DNA of 40,275 bases from CBDHHC01 sp050633205 (GTDB lineage Bacteria; Pseudomonadota; Alphaproteobacteria; Rhizobiales; CBDHHC01). Every line of letters begins with the position of its first letter. Within the stretch, counting starts at the first letter, position 1. The notes beneath the pieces were generated by a model that made no database searches, had not been told where the DNA came from, and saw only the letters and a list, made by a program, of their open reading frames with translations. The stretch spans positions 1-40,275 of the forward strand of contig JBOEGA010000131.1 in the NCBI GenBank assembly GCA_050633205.1, read 5' to 3'. The translations under genes and the position numbers were made by a program. Below, one piece after another: positions 28,052 through 36,579 of the stretch.

Positions 28052-28777
28052 ATGGAAAAAACTGAAGAAGAACTTGCTCTTGTAAAGAAAGAGCTTGAGG
28101 AATTGCGTGAGGAATATCATGAGTATGCCTATAAAGTGTCCCATGATCTGAGCGCTCCTTTTCGGCAGATTAATGGTTTTGCAGAAATTCTGTTTGAAAG
28201 ATATTCAGACAATTTTGACGAGAAGGCAGAGAAACACTTCAGGCTGATTCTCAGGGGTGCCAGAACAGGGGAAAATATTCTCTCTGGCCTGCTTGAGCAT
28301 TCAAGACTCAATACACGAGGTGAGGAATTTTCTGAAATAAGCTGCAATGAGATTGCAGAGCAGGTTCTAAAAGAACTTTCCGAACTTATATCAAGTTCCA
28401 ATGCTAAAATCGTTTATGAAAAACTACCCGTTATCCAGGCAGATAAAAAACAGATTTTTCAGCTATTTTATCATGTTATCCAAAATGCTCTTATTTATCA
28501 GAAGCCTGGGAATATACCTGAAGTTTCTATTGTAGCGCATAGTCAACCGGACTGTGAGGAGTTCTGCATTGAAGATAATGGTATTGGCATTAAAGAGGCG
28601 CACAGAAAGGACATCTTTAAAATTCTGACAAGAGATGTTGTTGCGACTGAATATCCAGGGATGGGTATGGGGCTGGCCATTGCGAAAAAAATTGTGCGCC
28701 GTCATGGCGGGCGAATTGAGGCTGATGAGAAGGATGGCAAGACACAAATCAGATTTACCATTCAGAAGCCAAAGTAA
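28052..28777 (+). CDS. Short soluble histidine kinase
   Basis: This 241-residue kinase has a short coiled coil (1-25), HisKA with His31 in VSHDLSAPFRQ, and HATPase_c with VIQNALIYQ, DNGIGI and a slightly changed G2 box, GMGMGLAIAKK. No sensor domain is attached, so it must be controlled through partners. The gene begins 9 bp after the lone receiver gene and is the last of the four-gene signalling cluster. All catalytic boxes look usable. Confidence 0.92.
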   Translation: MEKTEEELALVKKELEELREEYHEYAYKVSHDLSAPFRQINGFAEILFERYSDNFDEKAEKHFRLILRGARTGENILSGLLEHSRLNTRGEEFSEISCNEIAEQVLKELSELISSSNAKIVYEKLPVIQADKKQIFQLFYHVIQNALIYQKPGNIPEVSIVAHSQPDCEEFCIEDNGIGIKEAHRKDIFKILTRDVVATEYPGMGMGLAIAKKIVRRHGGRIEADEKDGKTQIRFTIQKPK

Positions 28778-28857
28778 ACCAGCAGCGCTAAAAAGTCGGA
28801 TTATGAACTAATATTGACAATTTGTAGTGTATTCTTCCCGTGATGGAGGGATTTGGT

Positions 28858-29640
28858 ATGAGTTTTTTTGACTGGGTTTCGGAAAGTGTAATTGATAATT
28901 CAGAGCGGCGCGGACCTGTTCAGGTCGGGTGGTTGCTGACAGATAAAAAGGCAGGGGTTCTTTATGATGATCCGGAGCGAATACGCTCTGTTGATATGAG
29001 CAGGGATCATGCGAAATCTGCATCACGGTGTCCTGCTATTCTTAATCTGGAAACACGATATTTTATGATCAAGTGTCCGTTTAATATCCAGCTTGGATTT
29101 GGGCGTGACGAAAATGGTATTCCCAGACTGAAAAACCAACTCGGTGATAAAAGCCCGGTCAGAGCTAACAAGCTTGGGCAGATGGTCTCTCTGGTGCCTG
29201 AAAAAGAATGGCGCTACAAGGACCGTCCTACGGTTCAGATTATGACGCCTTATGTTTTTATTTCAGATGAACCGGTTTATATGTCTCAGGTTGCTCCGTT
29301 TATGCATTACCTGCCCGAACCCTGGCCGGGTACAATATTTGGCGGGCGCTTTCCGATTCATGTCTGGCCCCGTCCGCTTATGTGGGCATTTGAGTGGCAT
29401 GACACTTCCAAAGATCTCATACTCAAGCGTGGTGATCCCTGGTTTTATGTTGGTGTTGAAACACTTCCTGCAGACAGAGCAGTGGTTTTGACAGAGGCTG
29501 AGGAAACAGAAGAGCTTAAAGACTATATCGAGATGATTTCAGGGGCGGTAAATTATGTGAACCAGACATTCTCTCTCTTCAAAGCAGCAGAGAAAAGACG
29601 GCCACAGACGCTACTAAAACCACGCAACAGCAAAGAGTAG
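28858..29640 (+). CDS. Conserved-looking hypothetical protein, 260 residues
   Basis: This soluble-looking protein was not assigned to a known family. Trp, Pro and aromatic residues are frequent in the centre (PEPWPGTIFGGRFPIHVWPRP) and no transmembrane segment or signal peptide is seen. The C-terminus is Lys/Arg-rich. Start choice: ATG at 28858 has GGAGGG 8 bases upstream; GTG and ATG codons at 28840 and 28843 are in frame but lie before that ribosome site. It is 80 bp after the short kinase gene and begins the run of plus-strand unknowns. It could be a metabolic or substrate-modifying enzyme, but no active-site pattern was recognised. Confidence 0.8.
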   Translation: MSFFDWVSESVIDNSERRGPVQVGWLLTDKKAGVLYDDPERIRSVDMSRDHAKSASRCPAILNLETRYFMIKCPFNIQLGFGRDENGIPRLKNQLGDKSPVRANKLGQMVSLVPEKEWRYKDRPTVQIMTPYVFISDEPVYMSQVAPFMHYLPEPWPGTIFGGRFPIHVWPRPLMWAFEWHDTSKDLILKRGDPWFYVGVETLPADRAVVLTEAEETEELKDYIEMISGAVNYVNQTFSLFKAAEKRRPQTLLKPRNSKE

Positions 29641-29782
29641 ATGGATAATATCCTGATAGATCAATCGCTAAACGATCTTTGTTATAACAAATTTTGAACA
29701 GATTTTCTTTCGATAAAAAGCGGGTAAGTTATTATAAAAAATGGGAAACTTACCTTAGCATTATAAATGGGAGATAATCTGC

Positions 29783-30211
29783 ATGAGACTTTTCACACTA
29801 TTTTTTGTTGCCGTTTTCGGATTAATGACATCAGCTCTGGCTGAAGGTGAGCGGCCGCGGGTTGATCGTTATGCATTGGGCTTTACCGGTGAGCTTGGGG
29901 TTAGTGTTACATTGCTTGGTATGGGCAAGAAAGATGATAAAGAATTTCTGATGCAGATTTCCGGGGTCAACCATGACTGGGACCGGAAAATTCTGAAGGT
30001 TAAAAAAGTTAATCAGAACACCAATGGCAGCAATCATAATTACCAGGTGCAGGATGGTGACAAGACATATAATGCTGTGGTCGTCAGGTCCCGCAGTTAC
30101 ACCCTATATCTGCCTGGTATTAAAGACAGCTATCGCCTGTCCTATGATAAGGGAATTGCCCGCAGTGTCGCTCCAGAGCATATGCTGACTAAATATCTTG
30201 AGAAGAAATAA
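29783..30211 (+). CDS. Small secreted hypothetical protein
   Basis: This 142-residue protein has a clear signal peptide (MRLFTLFFVAVFGLMTSALA, cut before EGERPR). The mature domain of about 120 residues is basic, with no Cys, and looks like a beta-rich fold. No family was recognised. The start is preceded by GGGAGAT. It stands alone, 142 bp after the preceding gene and 182 bp before the large membrane protein gene. Confidence 0.75.
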   Translation: MRLFTLFFVAVFGLMTSALAEGERPRVDRYALGFTGELGVSVTLLGMGKKDDKEFLMQISGVNHDWDRKILKVKKVNQNTNGSNHNYQVQDGDKTYNAVVVRSRSYTLYLPGIKDSYRLSYDKGIARSVAPEHMLTKYLEKK

Positions 30212-30253
30212 GAGTATTACCTCAATATACACTCGAGATAAAAACAATATAGA

Positions 30254-30277
30254 TAAGTATACACAAAACTATACTTA
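30254..30277. repeat. 8-bp inverted repeat TAAGTATA/TATACTTA
   Basis: Two 8-bp arms (30254-30261 and 30270-30277) around an 8-bp spacer form a perfect inverted repeat in the AT-rich gap before the 671-residue membrane protein gene. It is AT-only except for one G-C pair per arm, so it suits a protein-binding site better than an RNA hairpin. Confidence 0.5.
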
Positions 30278-30321
30278 AAAAGACACAGTCAAGACATAAT
30301 TCATTACTACATACATACCCA

Positions 30322-30358
30322 CTGATTATGTGAAATGTATTTGTGTACACATAATCAG
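30322..30358. promoter_or_regulatory. 11-bp inverted repeat before the membrane protein gene
   Basis: CTGATTATGTG (30322-30332) is matched perfectly by CACATAATCAG (30348-30358) with a 15-bp spacer. The dyad is centred about 54 bp before the ATG of the membrane protein gene at 30394. The centre-to-centre half-site distance (26 bp) is longer than usual for a simple dimer operator. It may be an operator for a larger or tetrameric regulator, or a leader hairpin. No U-tract follows, so it is not a typical terminator for the secreted protein gene. Confidence 0.5.
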
Positions 30359-30393
30359 ACTAGGTATTTCAGTGTTTGTTAAAGTAGTGATTT

Positions 30394-32409
30394 ATGTCTG
30401 TATCTGAAGCTGTACCTCATACTCCTCTTGACCAGTCTACTGGCGATCTCCCTTCTGTGGGGAATAAGTGGGAACATATCAAGCAATTTGCCCCTTTGCT
30501 TGTCAGGTTTCTGCTGATCGCCGGACTTGGTTATCTTTCCTGGCTTGCCACCTACTCCGGAATGCTTGAGCTGATCAACGCAAATAACGGTGCTGTTGAT
30601 CAAAATTATGAAATTGCCATTGGCTTCGCGACAGTCATGCTAATGCTGATGATTATCTATCTGCTGGATAATCTGTTTTCTCCTATAAGCTGGTGGCTAC
30701 GCATTTTCTATATTGCAGGTTATGCCTTTCTGACCATTATTTCAGTGGGTTTTGGCTTCGGATTTTACTGGAAATATCTTGAAAGCCGTGCTGAGGCGAC
30801 CAGATCTGCGGTTTCTGCCGTTGAGCAGGTTGAGACTGCACTGACAGTTGGCGGGATCAGGCTTGAGCAGGTGCAGGCTACATTTAACAGCCTTATGGCT
30901 ATCTCCACTCAGAAGGCTATTCTGGAACGAACAGTTGGAAAGACCTGCCCCAACAGCCCTCCCGGTGATGGTCCGCGTCGACGTTTACGAGATTCTGATG
31001 CCAGGAATTTTCAGTATGCAGGTGAGTTTGTCAAAAAGCGATCCGGTTTTATACAGAAGGATATTCACGCACTGAACAGCCATGTGTCTGCTATCCGGTC
31101 AGGTGCGCCTGGTACGATTGATCCTGTTTCCAATACCCGCAATGTCTTTTTGCAGAAGGTAAATCATAAGCTAAACCTGACTTTAACACGCTTTAATACA
31201 TTCAGGACCGACCCTCAGCTTATACAGTTTCGCAACAGTTTTGAAAGCCGTGCCAAACAGGCAAGATTTGATGATGGCAAAGGAGGAACGTTTTACTGCC
31301 CGGATGCTCAACTTGGTATTGCCCTGATGGGTGTTGTTAAAGCAATTGATGAGCTGCCTAAATTACCGAGTACAAGGATTGCAGCAGTAGAAGGCCCGGA
31401 AGCTATTGTTGAAGCATTTCGCAGATTAACAACCAGTGTATCCGGGCTGTTTCAGCCTGTAACAAGTGTCGGGGCAAACGGGCTCAGTGACAGGGATTAT
31501 ATTCCACTCTTTATTGCCCTGTTTGTTGACCTTTGTTTATTGCTTATTTCAGTTAACCGCCCGGTTAACAGACTTCAGGGATTTCTGCATACTGCGCGCA
31601 AGGCACACAATATGCAAATGCATCAAGTTTTACGCCGATTTCACGATGTTCACGAATCGAAAAGAAGCGGCAGGCTCGATGTCTTTCATGATGTCATGTT
31701 TGATATCGGGGTAAATCAATATGTTGCAGTCCCAATTGATCTCAGAGTGCGCCCCAAAACAAGAGAGAACGAACAGGATTTTCTGGACCATAAAAAACGT
31801 CTCACACAGGCAAGATATCTTGCAACACTGATGAGCGCCCTTGAAGAGGCCGGCCTTGTGTACCGCACCTCGCTCGTCAGCAGTCGCCGGGCCCGGAGAA
31901 AGTTGCGTTTGCTATGTAGCCCTTATGCCAGCGCACCGGGCTTCAGAGTTTACAAGTTCAGCAAAGGAGCCTGGCCTGCAATTATCCTTGACGATATTCT
32001 CGGAGAATCAGAAGTCCTGCAACAGGAAAAAAGATTGTTACTTCCGCCTGTTACGGAAATTAAAGAAGATATTTCTAACACTAATACTAAAGAAACCTTA
32101 CCTGAGGCCAGTGAGGAGGCGACTATGAATTCCTGCCATGCTAACGATAACGAATCCAGTGAACAGTTAGAGCGTATCATGAAAAAGGAGATTGAAACCT
32201 GCTTACTGGATGTTTCCATGAATCAGCACGAAAAATATGTTGGAGCACAATTTGACAGGCTGGATGTTACTGCCAAGCCATCAAATGAAAATATTCTTCA
32301 CCATCAGGCTCTTTACTCCAGTGATGATTCTTACCCTATTGAGATTGATAAAATTGCACAACAGTTTGCTCCAAACGGGAATCCAAATTCAGATGAAACG
32401 AATAAGTGA
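30394..32409 (+). CDS. Large four-helix membrane protein of unknown function
   Basis: This 671-residue inner-membrane protein was not recognised. TM1 is at about 34-56, TM2 at 74-94, TM3 at 100-126 and TM4 at 368-388. A helical segment (about 127-365) with YLESRAEATRSAVSAVEQVETAL resembles a coiled coil and probably faces one side of the membrane. After TM4 comes a soluble domain (about 390-535) rich in basic residues, then an acidic, low-complexity tail (about 535-671). The stretch QARYLATLMSALEEAGLVYRTSLV looks like a winged-helix or small helical domain, but this is a weak guess. It is separated by 172 bp from the PLD-like gene downstream. Confidence 0.8.
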   Translation: MSVSEAVPHTPLDQSTGDLPSVGNKWEHIKQFAPLLVRFLLIAGLGYLSWLATYSGMLELINANNGAVDQNYEIAIGFATVMLMLMIIYLLDNLFSPISWWLRIFYIAGYAFLTIISVGFGFGFYWKYLESRAEATRSAVSAVEQVETALTVGGIRLEQVQATFNSLMAISTQKAILERTVGKTCPNSPPGDGPRRRLRDSDARNFQYAGEFVKKRSGFIQKDIHALNSHVSAIRSGAPGTIDPVSNTRNVFLQKVNHKLNLTLTRFNTFRTDPQLIQFRNSFESRAKQARFDDGKGGTFYCPDAQLGIALMGVVKAIDELPKLPSTRIAAVEGPEAIVEAFRRLTTSVSGLFQPVTSVGANGLSDRDYIPLFIALFVDLCLLLISVNRPVNRLQGFLHTARKAHNMQMHQVLRRFHDVHESKRSGRLDVFHDVMFDIGVNQYVAVPIDLRVRPKTRENEQDFLDHKKRLTQARYLATLMSALEEAGLVYRTSLVSSRRARRKLRLLCSPYASAPGFRVYKFSKGAWPAIILDDILGESEVLQQEKRLLLPPVTEIKEDISNTNTKETLPEASEEATMNSCHANDNESSEQLERIMKKEIETCLLDVSMNQHEKYVGAQFDRLDVTAKPSNENILHHQALYSSDDSYPIEIDKIAQQFAPNGNPNSDETNK

Positions 32410-32581
32410 AATGGTCCAAAAAAATATCTCAATTTTTTTTCAAAAAAAGGAGTCTTTTTTGCAAAATGAAACAATCGTTCAAGCTTTCCTTAACCACAAT
32501 GCACTATTTATTGAACTCACGCACCCCAGACATCAATAAGGCACCACAGAGCGCCACAGTAACAATTGAGAAGTAATTATC

Positions 32582-33226
32582 ATGGCTTGTACGACTGATT
32601 TTTTTGAGGACGATTTGTTTTCCCAGAACGTCCTTACCGACCCTCTTGATGAATTTCTAAAAACCTTTATGGAGCGAATTAAATTAACGGATACTATCAG
32701 CCATGATGAAAGGGAGGTTTCCCTTGTTACACGCGCACCAGATTCTCACGTTGCACAGATTGTGTTGCTAAGAGCCAATGAGCTTCGCGATCTTGGCATT
32801 CGCGTCAAAGCTGTATTTACCCAACTCACCCCTTCTGAATGTGTTGAACGCTGGGTCGACAGAATTTGCGAGTGTGATTCTATATCTGTTAAGAATAATG
32901 TCAGATGGGCAAAGAACCCTCAGCTGCTCAATGCTCATGAACAACTGGTTCTCGGTAAAACAATGTGCTGGTCCGGCGATACAATGAATCGCAAGCGTGA
33001 AAACCGTAATGTAGCAGAGATTTTTGAACCGGATGCGCCAGGCGCTGCGAATATTGCCAGACGAGCATTTGGTGCATTATGGGAGAATGCATCCTCTGTC
33101 AGCAAAAGCCAGCTCAAGCGTTTATCTATTGTTTACACTGGCCAGCAATTTGAACCGCAAGGACAGGACCATGTTCTGGAAAACTGGGCCTCAAATTTCC
33201 ATCATGTGATTTCCACTCGACACTAA
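32582..33226 (+). CDS. Degenerate phospholipase D-like protein
   Basis: This 214-residue protein has a C-terminal half that follows the plan of a PLD-superfamily HKD repeat. His119 is followed at exactly the HxKx4Dx6GSxN spacing by Gln121 (normally Lys), Lys126 (normally Asp), Asp133-Thr134 (normally Gly-Ser) and Asn136 (the conserved Asn). After it come AEIFE and FGALWENA, like the strand and final helix of PLD enzymes. So His and Asn remain while Lys and Asp are gone. Only one such motif is present. If the match is right, it is a pseudo-enzyme that may bind lipid, nucleic acid or protein. Confidence in the fold is moderate; the open frame itself is clear. Confidence 0.7.
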   Translation: MACTTDFFEDDLFSQNVLTDPLDEFLKTFMERIKLTDTISHDEREVSLVTRAPDSHVAQIVLLRANELRDLGIRVKAVFTQLTPSECVERWVDRICECDSISVKNNVRWAKNPQLLNAHEQLVLGKTMCWSGDTMNRKRENRNVAEIFEPDAPGAANIARRAFGALWENASSVSKSQLKRLSIVYTGQQFEPQGQDHVLENWASNFHHVISTRH

Positions 33227-33344
33227 ATATTAGGAATTGGATTGTAGGGTGAGGACATAGTTTTTTCCCTAACAGTATGGGGTCTGGTCAGACTTGTTGT
33301 GCTTACTGCCTTCCCCACCAGAGTTGCTAAGAAGGAACGGGTTT

Positions 33345-33749
33345 ATGCTACGGTTAAACCTCAAAAATTATGTGTTCTTTCTGGTATTTGCAGTATTATT
33401 ATTTCCTATACAAGTATTTGGAGAAGAGAAGGACCAGATTAAACCTGAGCCTGAATCTGAACCTGAGCTGTGCATCAAGCAGAAAATTAAAATCCGCGGG
33501 CGTCCTAACCGTATCAGCGCAATGGCAAGTATGAATGCCGTTATCCAATGGATTAATCAGACCAAGAAAAAACATGGGGCTGAGTATGCACAGTGGCATA
33601 CTGCCAAGGATACTGCTGTTTCCTGCGAAAAAATAAGACTGTCGGATTATCATATCTGCTTTGCTGCGGGTAAACCCTGCAAGAAAGATCCCAACGAAGG
33701 AAAGAAAAAAGGGCTACCACGCAAAAAGAATGCTGCAACATCCCATTAG
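33345..33749 (+). CDS. Secreted small basic protein
   Basis: This 134-residue protein has a signal peptide (MLRLNLKNYVFFLVFAVLLFPIQVFG, then EEKDQ). The mature chain starts with an acidic Pro/Glu stretch, carries four Cys (ELCIK, VSCEK, HICFA, KPCKK) likely to form two disulfides, and ends in a very basic Lys tail. No family was recognised. The ATG at 33345 was chosen because AAGGAAC lies upstream and it opens the signal peptide; a start at 33294 would place 17 extra residues before it. Confidence 0.7.
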   Translation: MLRLNLKNYVFFLVFAVLLFPIQVFGEEKDQIKPEPESEPELCIKQKIKIRGRPNRISAMASMNAVIQWINQTKKKHGAEYAQWHTAKDTAVSCEKIRLSDYHICFAAGKPCKKDPNEGKKKGLPRKKNAATSH

Positions 33750-33986
33750 CATTCAGAGGCGGGTGTACTTCTTTACTGCAATATTCGCGCATATCTCACT
33801 TAATTGCGCTGGACTATTTTCCCCACCCTCCTTTTTGAATTATGTGAATATCTAAAATTTGCCGTAAAGTTGGAGTAAGTGGCTGATCCGTTTTGGTGTT
33901 ATCGAACGAATCAATTTGACTTGGCCTCAGACTGCTTCCTGATATACAAAAACACCAATAACAATAAATATATGGAGGGGACAGCA

Positions 33987-34484
33987 GTGAGACATTATGG
34001 AGTGAAGACTCTATTATTGCTGGCGTTCCTGTGCTTTTATTCTCAATCTCACGCGCAAACTGCTGCCGGAATCCCGCTTGATAAGCAGGTTGATCTCGGT
34101 CTTCCGCAAAAATCAGACCCTCTTACCCCCAAAAAGCCTGTTGTGAAACCTCCTCAAAAGAAGCCTGATGAAAAGGTTAGTGAGAAAAAAACATCCTATG
34201 ACGGGCTGTGGCTTGTTACCCGAATCTCTGATGACTGTAAAAGCCGCATTGGTGATTTCAAGATCCGTATAACAGACAATGAGATTTCTACTGTTATTGG
34301 TATGAGCATTAAAGGGCGTATGCTATCGGGTGGGAAATTTGAAATGAATGCCAAATCTCCTTACTGGATTATCAAATTCAATGGAAAGCTTGATAAAAAA
34401 TCGGGCTTTGGAAAATGGGAGAAAATTGATACAAAGAATAACAGTTGCAGAGGTTCTATTGGCTTAACCCAATTGAGTGAATAG
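33987..34484 (+). CDS. Secreted protein with a YDGxW-type domain
   Basis: This 165-residue exported protein has a signal peptide (MRHYGVKTLLLLAFLCFYSQSHA, cut before QTAAG), a Pro/Lys-rich linker (about 35-65) and a C-terminal domain of about 95 residues. The domain starts YDGLWLVTRISDDC and ends near NSCRGSIGL. This pattern (Y-D-G-x-W ... Cys ... repeated G-rich strands ... Cys-x-G) recurs in exported proteins of alphaproteobacteria; its function is not known to me. A GTG start at 33987 with GGAGGGG 6 bases upstream is preferred over the ATG at 33972, which overlaps that ribosome site. The stop codon lies 16 bp before the next gene's start. Confidence 0.75.
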   Translation: MRHYGVKTLLLLAFLCFYSQSHAQTAAGIPLDKQVDLGLPQKSDPLTPKKPVVKPPQKKPDEKVSEKKTSYDGLWLVTRISDDCKSRIGDFKIRITDNEISTVIGMSIKGRMLSGGKFEMNAKSPYWIIKFNGKLDKKSGFGKWEKIDTKNNSCRGSIGLTQLSE

Positions 34485-34500
34485 AATAAAGGATTATACT

Positions 34501-35694
34501 TTGAGAATGCGTGGAGGATCAGATATCAGCCAGTTTCAACCTGAGGTTCAGTCAGGGTTGAATGTTATTTCTGTGTGCCTTCTCAGATATTGCTCCCTGT
34601 TGTTCGCAGCTTTTTTCCTTAATGCAGTTTTATCTGCCTCCCTATCTCATGCAAATGATCATGAAAATGCGATATTTGTTATTGGTAACTGGGTAGGGAA
34701 AGCCCATTTCAATGATAAAGGCCGACTGAATTCCTGCACCATGCGCGCTTTATATACCAGCGGCACAGAAATCTATTTTGTACTCAATGACAAGTCTGGC
34801 TGGGCCCTTGGAATAAATAATAAAAAATGGAATATGCGCGTTAATGAAACGCACAAAGCGACCATTCAGATCGATCAGAAACCTCCTGTCATTGGTAATG
34901 CGCGTGTAATCTCTTCACAAGGGTTCTATATTCTGTTTGATCAGAAGAGTGGTCTGTTAGAGGATCTTAAACGAGGTGAGGAAATGGTTGTTTACCTCAA
35001 TGAGATCAGAAAATACGAGCTAAAGGGCACAAGCAAGGCTATTGAGGCCCTGAAAGAATGCGTGATGAACAGGATTAATCTTGTTGTCAAACCTCAGAAA
35101 CCCAACCTCTCTGCTGATAATAAAAATACTGATGCTCCAGCGAACAGTGGTGACAGTCAGGCTACTGCAAGCCTGAAAAAGCCTGATAATCCGGCTGCTG
35201 ATGAGAAGAAACGCCAGGAGATCATAAGCTCGATAGAAAAATATCTTGTACAGCAGGGAATTGTAAAGTTTACAATTCTGAAGGTCACTCAACATCCTAA
35301 ACATGTCGACTATGACGTAATGTGGAAGTCCGCTAATAAGGACTATGGCGGGGTGAAGATTATTACCGATGTTCAGGAAAAGAATATTGATAAGCTCTCC
35401 GGGCAAATTATTGCGCATGATGCGGGGATGTGTACAGGAGAGTTTGCATCAATCAAGAAACTGGCAGAACAAGCCAGTAATGAGCCTTCGCGCAGCATAA
35501 CGACTGTTTGCCGGAATATCGCCAATACCCGTGAAATTCAGTATCATCTTTATGCAAGGAAGAATGGCAGCTTTGTCAAGATTGCACAAAGCTTAACAAC
35601 TAAGACCGAGAGTGGTAAAGATCCGGGTGAAGATGGAATTCAACGCCCTGGAATCAACCCGGACAGGTCAATCATTGATTCTCTGCCTAAGTAA
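34501..35694 (+). CDS. Exported two-domain hypothetical protein
   Basis: This 397-residue protein has one hydrophobic export segment (about 36-53, ending SLSHAND). Domain A (about 54-190) has the pattern NWVGKAHFNDKGRLNSCTM ... GWALGI ... ALKECV, seen in exported alphaproteobacterial proteins. A low-complexity Asn/Asp/Lys linker follows (about 190-240), then domain B (about 240-370), which has several Cys and no recognised fold. Start choice: TTG at 34501 lies 7 bases after AAAGGA; ATG at 34507 is two codons later and GTG at 34477 would overlap the previous gene by 8 bases. It is probably cotranscribed with the preceding secreted-protein gene. Confidence 0.72.
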   Translation: MRMRGGSDISQFQPEVQSGLNVISVCLLRYCSLLFAAFFLNAVLSASLSHANDHENAIFVIGNWVGKAHFNDKGRLNSCTMRALYTSGTEIYFVLNDKSGWALGINNKKWNMRVNETHKATIQIDQKPPVIGNARVISSQGFYILFDQKSGLLEDLKRGEEMVVYLNEIRKYELKGTSKAIEALKECVMNRINLVVKPQKPNLSADNKNTDAPANSGDSQATASLKKPDNPAADEKKRQEIISSIEKYLVQQGIVKFTILKVTQHPKHVDYDVMWKSANKDYGGVKIITDVQEKNIDKLSGQIIAHDAGMCTGEFASIKKLAEQASNEPSRSITTVCRNIANTREIQYHLYARKNGSFVKIAQSLTTKTESGKDPGEDGIQRPGINPDRSIIDSLPK

Positions 35695-35778
35695 TCTATC
35701 CTTTGTACAGTTTGCGATTATGTATTAACTAAAACCTCTGTGGGCGTTACACTACAGGAGGGGTAAGGAGATACAGGC

Positions 35779-36330
35779 ATGGCTGACGAGTTTGAGTGGG
35801 TTTCGGATGGTTCTTCGAAAGAAGAAGAAAAAAATACGCTTCCAGTTGTTGTGAAAGAGAAATCCCAAACCGGCCAACGTGCAGTTTATGTTATTGGAAA
35901 AATTTTTCTCGTTATTGGCACCTTGATACTTGCCCTGTTTGCGAGAATATTATGGCTCCTTGCCAGACTGAAGATCCCTCCAGTTGTGATACCCAATGTG
36001 GTGAAGGTGTTTTTTGCCAGACTCGTTTTATGGATATCATCTATACGGATCAACCGCCCTTCATGGCTTAAAATACCGGATTTTGTCTATAGGATAAAAA
36101 TTCCTGATCAGGTCTCAGGGGCAATAATCTCCGGCCTTTGTTTTGTTTTAATACTTTCCGGAGCCGGTGCCCTTTTTGCCATATATTCCAAGGCAGATTA
36201 TCTGTCTAACTATATTCTACTTATTGCGGGGCTGGTTGCTGCAATCTGGCTTATATGGAAGAGATCTGCCGCCGCTATTGTTGCAAGCTGGCTGCTACAG
36301 ATTATGCGTAATAGAAAAGCTGACCGATAA
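35779..36330 (+). CDS. Small membrane protein of unknown function
   Basis: This 183-residue protein has an acidic soluble N-terminus (1-33) and several hydrophobic stretches (about 38-62, 74-94, 114-134 and 142-176). The middle region repeats short amphipathic phrases around Pro (LKIPPVVIPNVV, RPSWLKIPDFV, YRIKIPDQV), so some segments may lie along the membrane. A very strong ribosome site (AGGAGGGGTAAGGAG) precedes the ATG, suggesting high expression. No family was recognised. It precedes the TPR-CHAT gene by 249 bp. Confidence 0.75.
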   Translation: MADEFEWVSDGSSKEEEKNTLPVVVKEKSQTGQRAVYVIGKIFLVIGTLILALFARILWLLARLKIPPVVIPNVVKVFFARLVLWISSIRINRPSWLKIPDFVYRIKIPDQVSGAIISGLCFVLILSGAGALFAIYSKADYLSNYILLIAGLVAAIWLIWKRSAAAIVASWLLQIMRNRKADR

Positions 36331-36351
36331 GCGCCCGGATTTACCTAATAA

Positions 36352-36372
36352 CTCCAATGGGAGAGTCTTTTT
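36352..36372 (+). terminator. Weak hairpin with T-run after the small membrane protein gene
   Basis: CTCC-AATG-GGAG forms a 4-bp stem and 4-nt loop followed by AGTCTTTTTT. The T-run fits an intrinsic terminator, but the stem is short, so this is a weak call. If real, it would uncouple the TPR-CHAT gene from the genes upstream. Confidence 0.35.
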
Positions 36373-36416
36373 TATTACTGTAATTACTGAATTAAAAATA
36401 CACTCCGTGTGATAAT

Positions 36417-36426
36417 GTGATATCAC
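36417..36426. promoter_or_regulatory. Perfect palindrome GTGATATCAC before the TPR-CHAT gene
   Basis: A perfect 10-bp palindrome lies 154 bases before the TPR-CHAT ATG. GTGATA also occurs just before it, giving a near-direct repeat of the half-site. It is a possible operator; the binding factor is unknown. Confidence 0.35.
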
Positions 36427-36579
36427 TGGTTTGTTAGTGCATACAAAGCATTCTCTGTTGAGAACCTTAGCCAAGTTGTCTGTTTATATAATAAAACTCT
36501 CATTCTGGTCACAGAAATAGAGTGACTATGGTCGGGTTCTCTGAGTCGTAAAATATAAAGTAAGCCGGATTTAATAAAG

